A stretch of DNA of 64,000 nucleotides from positions 1,491,665 through 1,555,664 of the forward strand of contig JAHWDD010000003.1 of assembly GCA_023897205.1 (NCBI GenBank). Reading direction: 5' to 3'. This DNA comes from Exophiala sp. HKRS030 (lineage: Eukaryota > Ascomycota > Eurotiomycetes > Chaetothyriales > Herpotrichiellaceae). The notes below the pieces were generated by a model that did not search any database, was not told the origin of the DNA, and was given only the letters and a program-made list of their open reading frames with translations. This document shows positions 53,871-64,000 of the stretch, piece after piece (position 1 is the first letter of the stretch; each line of letters opens with the position of its first letter). A program made the position numbers and the translations under genes.

Positions 53871-54752
53871 CTATTCTGCCTTCTTAGCGAGCTCCCGCAC
53901 CTTTGGAGAAGTGGTTGCATTCTTCTCAAGATCCGCCGCCCATAGAGCTGCTCCGACAGTGTTGGTGAATGCAAAGATGAGGTTGACAAAGGGGATCATT
54001 TCCAAGACAAACGCTGCAACGCCAAATGACGTGTACCCTCCCCGGTGTTCTGAAATGTGGACTTCTCTCTGCCTCTTCGACCACTCCTTGAGCTGAAAGT
54101 ACCTCATATGTGCCGCCGGACCTGATCTCTTTCCTTGCAATATGATGAATATCAAGGTTCCCACCACCGGGATGAAGTTGAGTGGTAGGTACAATAGGTA
54201 TCTGATTATTGCGTTCGGGGTGAATTTGGCGAACGGCTTCTTGATCAATTTTCCGAGTCGAGCGATATTGTCCCCCGAGTTGGAGATCTGTCTGCCGCCT
54301 TCCACCAAGTTGACGCAGTCACGAGATAACAAAACGCCGTCAAATGTATCCGTGAGTGCCCCCTCAATGAGGAAGGTTCGGGAAAGGAGATTGACCAAAG
54401 TCGAACTCTCGCTCAAAGTGAGGAGGGCCGCAGACACGGCAGCAACTGGACCAGAGGTAAAGGCCATGACAGCAGCTTGTGGAACATAGGCAATGAGGAA
54501 CATGAACGTGGTGACTCCAATGCCGAGGGTGATAGTAGGTGCTAGCTTTGACAACAACGGGCGCCAAAGATCCTTGTGCATGATGAAATAGAAGATACCC
54601 TGCTGCGGATTAGCTGAAGATTGCGCCGTGTTTAGGAGGAGGCTGCGCACCTTGAAAGGATACAGATAGGCACGAGATTCGACCGCTTCTCTGGTCATAA
54701 CCTTGACTCGCTCAGCCTCTTCGGCAGCAACTTGCTTGACTCGTTCGCTCAT
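53871..54752 (-). CDS. EI24/Rrt8-like multi-pass membrane protein
   Basis: An intronless gene of 293 residues. It matches the EI24-type membrane family found in fungi as Rrt8/Lds1/Lds2, which associate with lipid droplets and spore-wall formation in yeast. There are about four hydrophobic segments: ITLGIGVTTFMFLIAYVPQA, VMAFTSGPVAAVSAALLTLS, ILRYLLYLPLNFIPVVGTLIFIIL-like (about 195-220) and FGVAAFVLEMIPFVNLIFAF. The PLNFIPVVGT and EMIPFVNLIFAFTNTVGAALWA blocks are the most family-like. The N-terminus is a charged helix and the C-terminus ends in Lys-rich residues. No signal peptide is seen. A role in lipid droplets or the wall is an inference from the family. Confidence 0.7.
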   Translation of the reverse strand: MSERVKQVAAEEAERVKVMTREAVESRAYLYPFKVRSLLLNTAQSSANPQQGIFYFIMHKDLWRPLLSKLAPTITLGIGVTTFMFLIAYVPQAAVMAFTSGPVAAVSAALLTLSESSTLVNLLSRTFLIEGALTDTFDGVLLSRDCVNLVEGGRQISNSGDNIARLGKLIKKPFAKFTPNAIIRYLLYLPLNFIPVVGTLIFIILQGKRSGPAAHMRYFQLKEWSKRQREVHISEHRGGYTSFGVAAFVLEMIPFVNLIFAFTNTVGAALWAADLEKNATTSPKVRELAKKAE

Positions 54753-55436
54753 CGTGACGGTGATGTATTGGGATTGAAAATGGGCAATGAAGGGAGAAGC
54801 GGTCGGGCTCGAAGTTGGTCGAGGGTCACGGACAGGAAATTGGTGTAGAGAGAACGAGAGGCGCGTAGGATATCATGGTTCCATGAGATGAGAATTTGTA
54901 TTTTCACATACCGCAGTTGTTGGGATAATGTGAAGGAAAGTCCTGCAAGAAACATGATGAATAAGTGACGTCACAACGTCATGGGCGCACATGCTTGGGT
55001 GACGAGAGAATAAGAATAGAGAATATTTACTCCACGCAGGGAGCGTCTCTAGAACTAACGTCCTCATACAGAATAGCTGATACTAATATAGATTTAGGCA
55101 TGGATAATGATGGGTCAAGTAGGAGTTTAACATGGTCGAGCATCACAGACTCTGCACAATCGTGAGGATTGATCTTGCTTCTTGCTTCGGATGACATTCC
55201 TGAGATACCTGAATCGGTTGATTTTCAATGTTCGCTATACACAGACTCCAACTCAAGTATTGAGACGCATAATCAGAATCCCTTGCACACATCCTCGTCG
55301 TCCTCCATGCTGTCAGGCTGGCCTGCCTGTTCCATTTCCGGACCAAATCATACCACCGACTGGAGTCGATGTGAACCAGCTCCTGTGGTGCACACTGGCT
55401 GCTGATATGTCGATGACCGTAACTGTCTCCTCCCAA
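54753..55436. other. Intergenic region between EI24-like and Rab5 genes
   Basis: No gene was found. It holds the promoter of the EI24-like gene and the 3' UTR of the Rab5 gene, both on the minus strand. Confidence 0.45.
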
Positions 55437-56461
55437 TTAACAAGCACAGTCATTGCTCTTTTGCTTCGCCCGATCCGCCAAATTGACTCTAGCTTCATCT
55501 GCTCGGTTGGCGGCACCAGACAACGCAGCTTGGGTGCCGCCGCTATTGGCTCCCCTCGCACCCTTTAGTGATGTCTCTGGGATAGCGTTGGCGATTGCTG
55601 AGAACACTTCAGCCACGTTTGTGCCTGTCTTTGCAGACGTCTCGAAGAACAGCAAGCTTTCTTCTTCGGCATATGATTTAGCTTCTCTTGTCGAGATTTT
55701 GCGCGCGTCTCCATCGTCAGTAGGCTCGGCTTCCGTGTTGGACTCGTTGTCTTCGCCATCCTCTGGCGAAGCTTCAGAGTCACCTGATGCTTCCGCGCAA
55801 AGGTCGAGTTTGTTGCCGACCAAAGCAATCACAATGCCTGGTGAAGCTTGCCTTTGTAGCTCTGCCACCCAATGTTTAGCTTTTGTGAGAGAGGTAGGCT
55901 TGGTCAGGTCGTAGACAACAAGCGCAGCTTGTGCATTTCGGTAGTACATAGGTGCTAGAGAGGCGAAACGCTCTTGACCAGCGGTGTCCCAGATCTCGAA
56001 TTTGATGATTCGGTTGGGCAAAGAGATCTTCTGTGTCAAGAATGCGGCTATTCCAATGTTAGCACTCGTGGCTGCAGTGGATGGCACTCGAAGATATGAC
56101 ATACCACCAATCGTCGGCTCCTTGTTCTCCTGGAAGTCATTGTTGACAAACCGTAGGACTAAAGATGACTGCTCGATTCTGTCAGCGACAATCCTTTTCC
56201 TGTATTTTGAGGGATCTCCGAAACATCAAACTCTATCCTGATCGACGTGAGGATAAGGTATCGCGATCCCAACCGTGCAACCACCTTGCGCTTCCCACAG
56301 CGACCGCATCAAATGTCATGCCGCGGCGTGGCGCGGAGTGATCTGGGGCTATTGATATCGGGGTAACAGTGTGCGCAACCCACCTTTCCAACAGCTGCTT
56401 CCCCGAGCAGCACAAGCTTGACGCTGCTACTAGGCTTGGGTGCGGATGAAGTGTCGGCCAT
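55437..56461 (-). CDS. Rab5-type small GTPase (Vps21/Ypt5 homologue)
   Basis: Three exons on the minus strand, 56461-56384, 56168-56105 and 56047-55437, phase-consistent, 250 residues. Rab5 GTPases direct early-endosome fusion. G-box motifs are all present: GEAAVGKSS (P-loop, split by the first intron after the lysine), EPTIGG with the switch I Thr, [14 protein letters not shown], and [26 protein letters not shown] is the usual Rab switch II. The C-terminus CAC carries two cysteines for geranylgeranylation. The protein is longer than typical Rab5 because of an acidic insert of about 33 residues ([18 protein letters not shown] and onward) right after the NKLD motif, and an Ala/Gly/Asn-rich tail. 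Such an insert also occurs in some filamentous fungi. The first intron is long for this window (215 nt). Confidence 0.93.
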
Positions 56462-57820
56462 TGAGTAATGTGTTGAGAGTTGCACTGATTTTCAACTATG
56501 AGGGAGTCTTTTGTGATGGATAGTTTCTCGATATGCACTGTTCAGCTGCCAACAGTTTCAACCTCTGCTTTTTCCAATGTGTTATGCCAGAAATGGGTCC
56601 GAGTGCCGACAAGGGTAGGATGGAGGGATCGGATGCGGATTGGTTCGAGGACGTAGTCGGAGGTCTGTAGGAAAGGGGATGTTGTGGATGATGGACCTCA
56701 AATATGGTGTTCGATGATCATCAACGCAAGTCGTGTGGTTTGTCGGTTGTTGCGATGCAATGGTGTGAGGTGGTTTGATGGGTGAGATGGTTTGATGGGT
56801 GAGATGGAGATGATGGTTGGTTGCGCAAAGAGTCTTTCTTGGGGCAGTTGCAGGCCGAGTCCGTGACGACGCCAGCGCCAATTACTGAGTAGCGCATGCA
56901 TTTTCAGGTCTTCATTTCTCCACGTATTCTATTTTATTGACTGCAGCCTTCTAATGTCCGACCCATCGATCGAATAGCTTCAACTACCGTGACCCCTAGT
57001 GGCTGAAGCCTCGTACTACTTCCCATGACGCTGCCGACGTCCTACTTGGATGTCACAGGCGATACAGGTACCAGATGACGTGAACGGGGTTCTGCGCATC
57101 AGAAAATGATATTATTCGATCTTCATACTAAGTGACACAGTATCGAGCCTTCCTATCCATCGGCGTCTATTGATGACTCGAAGCAGTGCCTATGACCTGC
57201 TACATCATCCAGGCCCCATTCTCTGTGATGCTTCATTGCGACCAGGCAGAAATTTGACTGACGATAGTTCCGCCAATGCCGTCTGTCCTGCTTGCTCGTT
57301 ATGCACCCCAGAAGCCCAAATAACTCCCCCAAAGAAATGTGACCTGAGTCATACGATCTATTCAGCAAAAACATCCTCGTCCATTTTTTGTGGCCCTAAC
57401 CTCCCAGAATCCAATTCCCGTCTATGTTGAAACGCCGGATAATACAAGGACTTTTTGATACAGTATAAGTTGTACAGGATAGTCGTATGGTGTTGGAAAT
57501 CCCCAAAGAAAAATAAAGGTTGCGCCGTTGATGCCTGAAATAACTGTCGCCGAAAACGCTCAAAACAATTTTTTTGAGACAGTACTTGTACAGGGTAGTC
57601 AAAACGCACATGGGGATTAGAAAATCGTGGACAAGAGACAAAATGCTCGGTCGAAATCAACGGAGGAAACGCGCTGGTGTACATGCGCCGTTGCTGGTCC
57701 ACCAAGCTGTCGACTCGGTGGCCTGGATGGTTTCGTGTCGGCCGGCAAGTGAAGTAAAAGTGTGCGACGATGGTCTCGTCGATCTAGAGAGGTTTGGAGG
57801 TTGTGTCTTCGTGGCTAGTC
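56462..57820. other. Intergenic region with a 17-bp tandem repeat
   Basis: No gene found. Two exact copies of a 17-base unit (TGGTTTGATGGGTGAGA) are at 56771-56804. The segment nearest 56462 is the promoter of the Rab5 gene. Confidence 0.45.
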
Positions 57821-57922
57821 TCATTTGGCAGGCGGTTTGGGCTTGGGCACGCCAGTCGTGTCATATCCTCCGCGACCCATGTCGCAAGGCGCCGAATTTG
57901 ATGTTGATGTGGTTGAATGCAT
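57821..57922 (-). CDS. Candidate small open reading frame of 33 residues
   Basis: A short minus-strand frame encodes 33 residues that end MGRGGYDTTGVPKPKPPAK, an ordered, non-random looking tail. The reading extends upstream without ATG for about 30 more codons, with an acceptor-like TTCTGACAG just before and a GTGAGT donor-like site about 80 bases further upstream, so the frame could be the last exon of a small spliced gene whose first exon I could not place. I do not recognise the family. It may equally be a chance frame. Confidence 0.28.
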   Translation of the reverse strand: MHSTTSTSNSAPCDMGRGGYDTTGVPKPKPPAK

Positions 57923-60900
57923 TGTGTCTGGAATCGAAAGGCTGTCAGAAGAGAGGTTTACTTTTTGGGACAAAAGTCCAGAAGGCGCGGAAGCATGGGG
58001 TCTTATATAGGCATTACTGGCTGACTCACGGTATGATAGAACAGTACTTGGACTGCTTTCCTTCTTCCCAATAGGGTGAGAGAGAGGAGACCTCGAGTTG
58101 TACAGAGATACCGCGTTGACTGATGGCGTCTCTGTGTAAGAGAGGTACTCGAGTCAAGGGAGGACCTGAGGGATGAGGGATGATGGCAGGAGGCGCGTCA
58201 AAAGAATTTGAGATTTGTCGCGCTGTCAGAAGAGGCCGAGATGATGACGGTCTGGCTTGGTGGACGACAGGTCTGGAAATAGACTATCGACGTATACGGT
58301 ACATAGTACACGTAGAATATCGAGTCTCGGGTGGTGAGAGATTGCGGACAGATTTTGTACGCAGCCGGCTGGGCTCGATTAAAGGGGTGATGTATCGAAT
58401 GACGGGTTTACGGTTGTGAAATTCGTTATTGGCCTGGGCCTAGCTCTTGGGGAGTGTAGCAAACGGAATAAATGCAAGACAAGAATATCGACAAGACAAA
58501 GAATGCAAACGCAGTATGAGAAAGCGAAAAAGGAACGTGTAACGGTGTGGCAGGTAGGAAATCTAACAGTTATATCACCGTCGCAAAGTCGCAGCTCTGC
58601 TCTCTTTTTTTCGAAAGGGGTCGGCGCGCCGCGGTACGTTGGATTAGCTCCAGGCATTTCGTTTTCGGACAGTCACCCACACGCCCACAAGTCCACAAGG
58701 CTCCCTAGGAACGGGAACCAGGAAACCAGAGAGTGGATATCCGTGCCTGAAGGGCGGATGGTGGGACCCGAGAGTCTACACCGCGGGCTAAGGAATGGAC
58801 TCTAGACTAGTCAACGGGGTCGACGACGAGACGAGACGAGACAGACGATGGGTGACAGAAGCTGAGAGTGTCTCTGCGCCGCGACTGGGCACAGGCGCGG
58901 TGACCTGGACCAACCATTTCATTCATGAAGCGACAGCTATTCGTCCGAAACAGGATACTGGACTCGTGTAGAAAGCTGAGTGCCAGTCTCTCATGGGTGA
59001 TGAGTGCGCATATCCGTCTGGAGAGCTGGACTGTGCTTGTTTGCCATCAATCTGGGACATGAAATTATTTCGGTGGCCTGGTCTGGCAACTGGGTCTCCG
59101 AGATCGTAGCGTCAAGGTAGCTCTCGTTTCTTTGTTCGATTTGAAGTGACAGCTCTAATGACGCATCCGAAGTGGGATTTGAGTCTAGGATCCTAGCTGG
59201 TCGCCAGGGGTTCGAGGCAAGGGGGCCACCAGGGGGGGAGATGGTCTCAAGCCGGCTCCCAGAGCTTCGGGAAGGACGACTAACCATACCAGGCAATTAT
59301 GCAGGCTCTAGTGACGGGGTGTGTGGCCGGGGAAGATAGAAGTGAGCAGAGTGGGTTGCATCAACGCGCGGAAGGACGTAGACGAGAGACTAGAAACGTT
59401 GGAAGCATACGGAGTATCGTGCCCAAACCCACCAGCACCAGCAATGGGGCTCACCAAGCCAACCTACCAGGCTGTGTCCTATGAGTAGCCAGGGCCTGAA
59501 ACGAAACACCCGCCAGTTGTGGCTTGAAGACGAAGCAACACATTAAAACAGGCGCGAGAAATGAGTGAGGTGACTGACTCAGATGGTAGAGAGCAGGCGT
59601 TCGTCCCTTGCATTGCGCTTGGTGCTCGGTTCTTTTCACCATCCTTCGCACGCCCATCACCTTCTTATCCCAAGCATGGCGGCTGTCAGCACGCGCGCCA
59701 AAAAAAAAAAATTCAAAATACTCCGTACTGTAAATAAAAAAAAAAGTTGGAAGCGAACAATCAAACAGCTGGGGGCGTGCTGGTAGGGGTGCCCCTGCTA
59801 ATCGATACCGTTGGTGGCTTAGGCATCAGCTAGCGAGGCGAGAGGGAGTTAATAATAAGGAGCTGGTGCCAATGGCCCGGCACCCTCTTGTTGTCGTTGG
59901 GCGTCAAGCTACAATATGATAGTGACTCTCTCTGCCGGCTTATGCTGGTAGCTTACCTACCTAGGTAGACTTACGGATACAGTATGTACCTGGTCCCTGC
60001 AACCACAGGACGCTTTCGCTTACCTGTAGGAGTATCAGTACCTGCGCTTCCGCCATCTTTTGGGCCTTAGTCTCCCGGTACCTGAATGGACGGTACGAAC
60101 TCGTACCTGCAGCAGTTCCACTAATGTCGATCGCACCACAACTCCATTGAATTGGTGCATAAAAGATTCAAGCTGAAGTCAACGGATTTGACAGGTCACT
60201 GACATGTCGACACATGAAGCACAGCAGTCAAAGAAGTTCGGTTATGGTGCGGAAAGCAGTGGACTGCGACCGTTGTGTGGCCACTGCGGAGTGCAGTAGC
60301 TCAAGCCTCTCACTGCCGTCGACATGTCACACCTCAATGGACGGGCCTTTCAAGACTTCGGATCGTGGAACTCGACATTGATTCAGGTGCGAAATCTCGG
60401 GTTTGTGTACCTTATGGATGTGCAGATCGCATGGCAGCAGTAAGCCGCTTTCCGCGCCCGACAATAAGTGCTCGTCACATGGATCTTTTGCTGCATATCT
60501 GAAGGGAAATGATAACGCTGCGTGAACCATGTTGAAAGCTTGACCAACACAGACAAGTTTCATCATCAATGATGACGGGAACATCGATAGTGAGGTTGGC
60601 TTTGATCTTGAACCTCGGTCTGTGTTTATGTAGAATGATGAGGCGTACGAACACCAGGGCAGCTCTAGGCCTGACAGTATCTAACGCTGAGATTACCCTC
60701 TACTAATACCACATTCGTTCTATCCCAACAACAACCCTTCCAGTACGAGTGAGTGTTCATTATGGCTGTGAAGGTCGACCATCCAATGTCTGATGGGTAC
60801 AGAGTACATATGCTCCGTACCTCCAGTCTGTCCACCAAATCTTGCATCTCCCGCTTCCGCAATGCCGTCAAAAGCCCACTGCGAACGCTAGAATGCAGCT

Positions 60901-63542
60901 AGAAATCCGGCAAACATCATCTCCATCCTCCTGCAGCCTGACAAAGTACTCCGGAAAATAAAGTCGACAGAGACAGACGATAAGGCTTCTCTACGCAACT
61001 CTCAGCTTCACTACTCCGCTCGGAAAGGTCACACAATCTTGTTCGCCTCCATCTCAGTCCTTGTACGGAGTATGACGAGGAAGATGGCGGTGACACGTTC
61101 CACATCCCAACCATCCTCGTGCGCAGTCACATTCGGCTGTTGCATGAAATCCTTCCTAGCTTGCCTCGGAGCCGGAATGATAAACAGCACCCCTGGGTCG
61201 AAATTAAAGACAATCAACCATGTGGCGGCGAGCGGATTATTAGCCAGGTACTGCACCAATCTACCCTAATGTATCCGTACGGAGGACCTACTCCATGCAT
61301 TGGGCATACTTAACGAGCGCCAGGCATCTATTGTAGATATGACAAGCCTCTTTCCCTGATCCCTGACGCCGTTCAATTTAACGGTGCCACAAGGAAACCT
61401 CTCCCCGCTTCCGCACACACATTTAAATGCACTCCACCATCGAAAAGTGTTGAGAGGGTGACCTGGCGAGCAAAGAGGAGGGCACGTCAAAGGTACAAGA
61501 TGCAAGTATGGTTGTACAATACCACTCGATCGGCATATCGATTCCGCTTCAGGATCTTGTTACCCATTGACACGAGCTGATGAGGCCCAACATTGTCCCC
61601 CTTCGCTGGGACCTCCTGGTCCCCTCTTCAGATTGACATTTTCGGATATCACATTTCGGAAACCAGGAAATGTGCGTTGTGTGTCAGAATGTATCAAACA
61701 CTCACACGGGGAGGTCAGGGCCCTCATCCGCCTCTGGTCGAACTGTTGCCTTGGCGAAGCCAGGGGGACCTTGTCTTGTTCTCTGCGAGGATTTTTTGGA
61801 TCGGCCATGTGCCCTTGAAGTGGCTACGGTTTACTGGGATGCTTCATTCCCACCGCCCATCGCACATCCCTTTGGGCTCCGAAATTGTATGGCGAGCCTA
61901 GCGGCCTACCTAAAACGGCCCAGCACCGTTGTACCTGCAGCCGGAAGGACAGGGCTTGTGCGTCCGGCAGATCGACTTGCATGCGCGCTCCGCCAATGGG
62001 GCGCTCATCCCGCTTTTAACCAAAAGCGCGGTGGCTACGTTGCCACCCGTAACTACTTCTCAGCAAGCCTATCGTGTAATAGGACTTTTGAGGACAACCC
62101 TTGCTTTGATCGATCCTGGGACTGCGTGCTCCATGCCTCGTAATACTGGGAAGGATTATACAAGTGTTTTGACCCTGGCGCCAGTAATCTGGGCTCCTCG
62201 GTAACATTGCGCTATCAGCGCTACCAGCTTCATCACAATCCGGATGAGCTTCCGATGAGGCGCGTTAGTCAATGGACACCTCGCTATATTCCACCATCTT
62301 TCTGGCTCTCAATTGCAGGTCCTGAGAAATATCGCGGCGAATTGCATCCATCACCCACCCATGTCCTATCTAGGCGAGCGGGTTGCGGAACAACTCGCCT
62401 CGAAATCCACACGTCTGTGAAACAGAGTTAATATTGGTTTCAACCGAATTCTCGGCTGCGAGTTACTACAGGAATAAAATTCACAGTTTCTTTTTGGGTT
62501 TCGAGGGGACCGGAAGGACATCAATCATTCGAAGACAGTTTACGGAGTACAGATCCATTCGTCTGGGTGTCATTTGGTTGCACAAAAGACTCTCTCAAGA
62601 TGATTTGGAAGCGACGAGTACCTGACAGTGGCAATTTGGCTGTCGAGGTACCTGAGAGTGACTTGACACGTTCCAATTGTTCTGTTTTGTCGCTTTGTCG
62701 CAACAGATTGGCTCTTTCTGGGGAGCATCTGCAAGCCATGGCCACGGGGCATTCGGCACGTTGACTACCTGACATTCGATCCGACAATGGTATGAATATC
62801 CCGTGTCCTCATCCCTGTGTCCTGAGGTGCTGGCTCATGGCACCAGTTCAAAAGTACTCCCAAACTCGGTAGGCACCTGCACCACTGACATTCGTTCATG
62901 TTCTCAGGGAGAGAGAGACACGCACACCAAGACGACGATGCTACTGATTTCCTTTTTCGGACGTGGGAAGTCTTCTGGCATCAACTGACGCCGAGTTTCT
63001 CTTTGTCATCCGGTATTACTCCCTTGACGATCGCAAATTCAGCATCTCGCCGTGGGCGTAAATGGCTACTGGCGCACAAGCAACCCTCCCTGGGTTGCGT
63101 GCGAAAGAGACTCGCGTACTGACTGACATTGCACACAACCACGATCAAGCATGGGGACAAGCATCCAACCTGCCCTGCAAGGTTCCAGAACTTGATCAGA
63201 TACGGTTCTGGTGCTCCTGGAAATCATCTCGTCGTTCACGATACTTGGTCTGAAATGGTTAGATGGCCATGACCGAGAGAACTTACTTGGGCCATATCAT
63301 CTACTATCGGGGCCACCATTGACACAAGTTCTTACTGCGTCCACATCAGGGCTAGACTAGACCTTGTAGACAGTGGCCAGGCATACACAAGACACGTTTC
63401 ATACGAAGGGCATCGGCAATCTTTTTTCACATTGCTATCACTCATGGTAGGCCTCCTCCATGATCAATACCTCGATACCCCTTTCTTCGTATTCCGCCAT
63501 AGTCGTCGTCGCCGTTGAGCAACACACCGCGGTCCATCGACT
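57923..63542. other. Gene-poor region of more than 5 kb
   Basis: Both strands carry only scattered short frames. The most protein-like is a minus-strand frame at 58991-59296 (101 codons, Ser/Pro-rich then a charged helix), which I do not count as a gene. TACGGAGTA words occur at 59408, 59719 (as TACTCCGTA), 61064 and 62541, and a weak tRNA-like segment at 59569-59640. I see no transposon genes. Non-coding RNAs or decayed elements are possible. Confidence 0.4.
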
Positions 63543-64000
63543 TTATTTGATTCCCCTCCCTACGAGTCCATTGCTATTCTCGCCCTTGTGAAGCTTCTTT
63601 CTGTCACCTGGACAGAACCATTTCACGGTTCGTGGTGGAAGCTCCACTAGACTTACACACTCCATATGAAACCATTGTCCAAAGTCGCACTACACATCCA
63701 ACGTTAGCGTATAAGTCCTGCAAGTCCGATTGGTGATGTAGGATGAAACGTACCTTTTCGTCCAGCTCGCAGCATATCATTTCTCCCCAACTCACATCGC
63801 CACAAACACAGTACCGCTCTTCGTCCGGATCAATAATCTCCTGTCTCCCGTCGGTGTCGATTCGGATCTGTGGCACCGTCTCCGTTGTCGTCGCCGCCGC
63901 CGCTTTGGGCGTAGTCTTCTGATGCGAGTGCTTGCCTGGTTTGGTTTTGCGTTTGCTGACACTAACGGCGGCGCCACCATCCTGACTGGACTGCATCACC
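63543..64000 (-). CDS. PHD-finger protein, ING-like, 5' end outside the window
   Basis: Two exons on the minus strand are visible: from the window edge to 63754, and 63689-63543; the frame runs through the edge, so the protein starts outside the window. After a basic Lys/Arg/Ala-rich linker comes a PHD finger (YCVCGDVSWGEMICCE, then on exon 2 CDFGQWFHMECVSL and VKWFCPGD). The order resembles the ING family PHD domain that reads methylated histone H3 Lys4: an aromatic before CVC, the SxGEMICC core, the WFHxxCV segment and the final WFC. The usual last cysteine of ING PHD fingers (C-P-x-C) is missing here, replaced in CPGDRKK. The tail after it is 20 residues. The protein is probably a subunit of a histone acetyltransferase or deacetylase complex; which one is unclear. 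Confidence 0.75.

Noticed and set aside
61029..61259. A 76-codon minus-strand frame with protein-like composition
   Set aside because: No second exon, start context or motif to support it; kept as part of the gene-poor region.

Overview
The window is nuclear DNA of a filamentous ascomycete (Pezizomycotina). The signs are short spliceosomal introns (43 to 215 nt, mostly 43 to 110) with GTANGT-type donors, Zn2Cys6 regulators, Sls1, a mitochondrial S14 ribosomal protein, X325/BIM1-like and sphingomyelinase-like secreted proteins, and promoters several hundred bases long. Protein style suggests Eurotiomycetes (perhaps Chaetothyriales), but that is an impression, not a tested placement. I found no functional rRNA or tRNA gene, CRISPR array or intact transposon. 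Splice sites below were worked out by hand; models marked phase-consistent give an uninterrupted frame whose total length divides by three.

Layout. 0-13 kb: an unrecognised Ser/Pro/Tyr-rich protein (minus), a long gap, then on the plus strand mitochondrial NADH-cytochrome b5 reductase, a C2-NT (EEIG1/EHBP1-type) protein with a 72-bp tandem duplication at its end, and the mitochondrial gene-expression factor Sls1. 13-24.5 kb looks like a nutrient-use cluster: a Zn2Cys6 regulator divergent from an alpha-glucoside-type MFS permease, a second MFS carrier convergent with it and divergent from a 2-oxoglutarate/Fe(II) oxygenase, then another Zn2Cys6 regulator. 25-37 kb encodes surface and secreted proteins: an X325/BIM1-like GPI protein, a Val/Thr-rich secreted protein, a transmembrane Kelch protein and a seven-exon acid sphingomyelinase-like phosphodiesterase, plus a small Cys-rich hypothetical. 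37-41 kb: an ABC-F ATPase divergent from mitochondrial ribosomal protein mS14. 41-45.5 kb: an isocitrate-lyase/PEP-mutase-family lyase divergent from a fused aconitase-family dehydratase, a likely two-step pathway. 45.5-56.5 kb: a possible broken gene, a small Cys/Gly/Ser-rich protein, an LRR-like protein, a secreted PAN plus DUF4185-type protein, an EI24/Rrt8-like membrane protein and a Rab5 GTPase. 56.5-63.5 kb is almost gene-free. The right edge holds the 3' part of an ING-like PHD-finger gene.

Most promising for follow-up: the divergent dehydratase/lyase pair, the two-regulator transporter-oxygenase cluster, a stop codon embedded in a splice donor in the sphingomyelinase gene, a Lys-rich frame continuing past the Sls1 stop, an ABC-F protein with an altered second Walker B region, and a TACGGAGTA motif that recurs between genes but not inside them.
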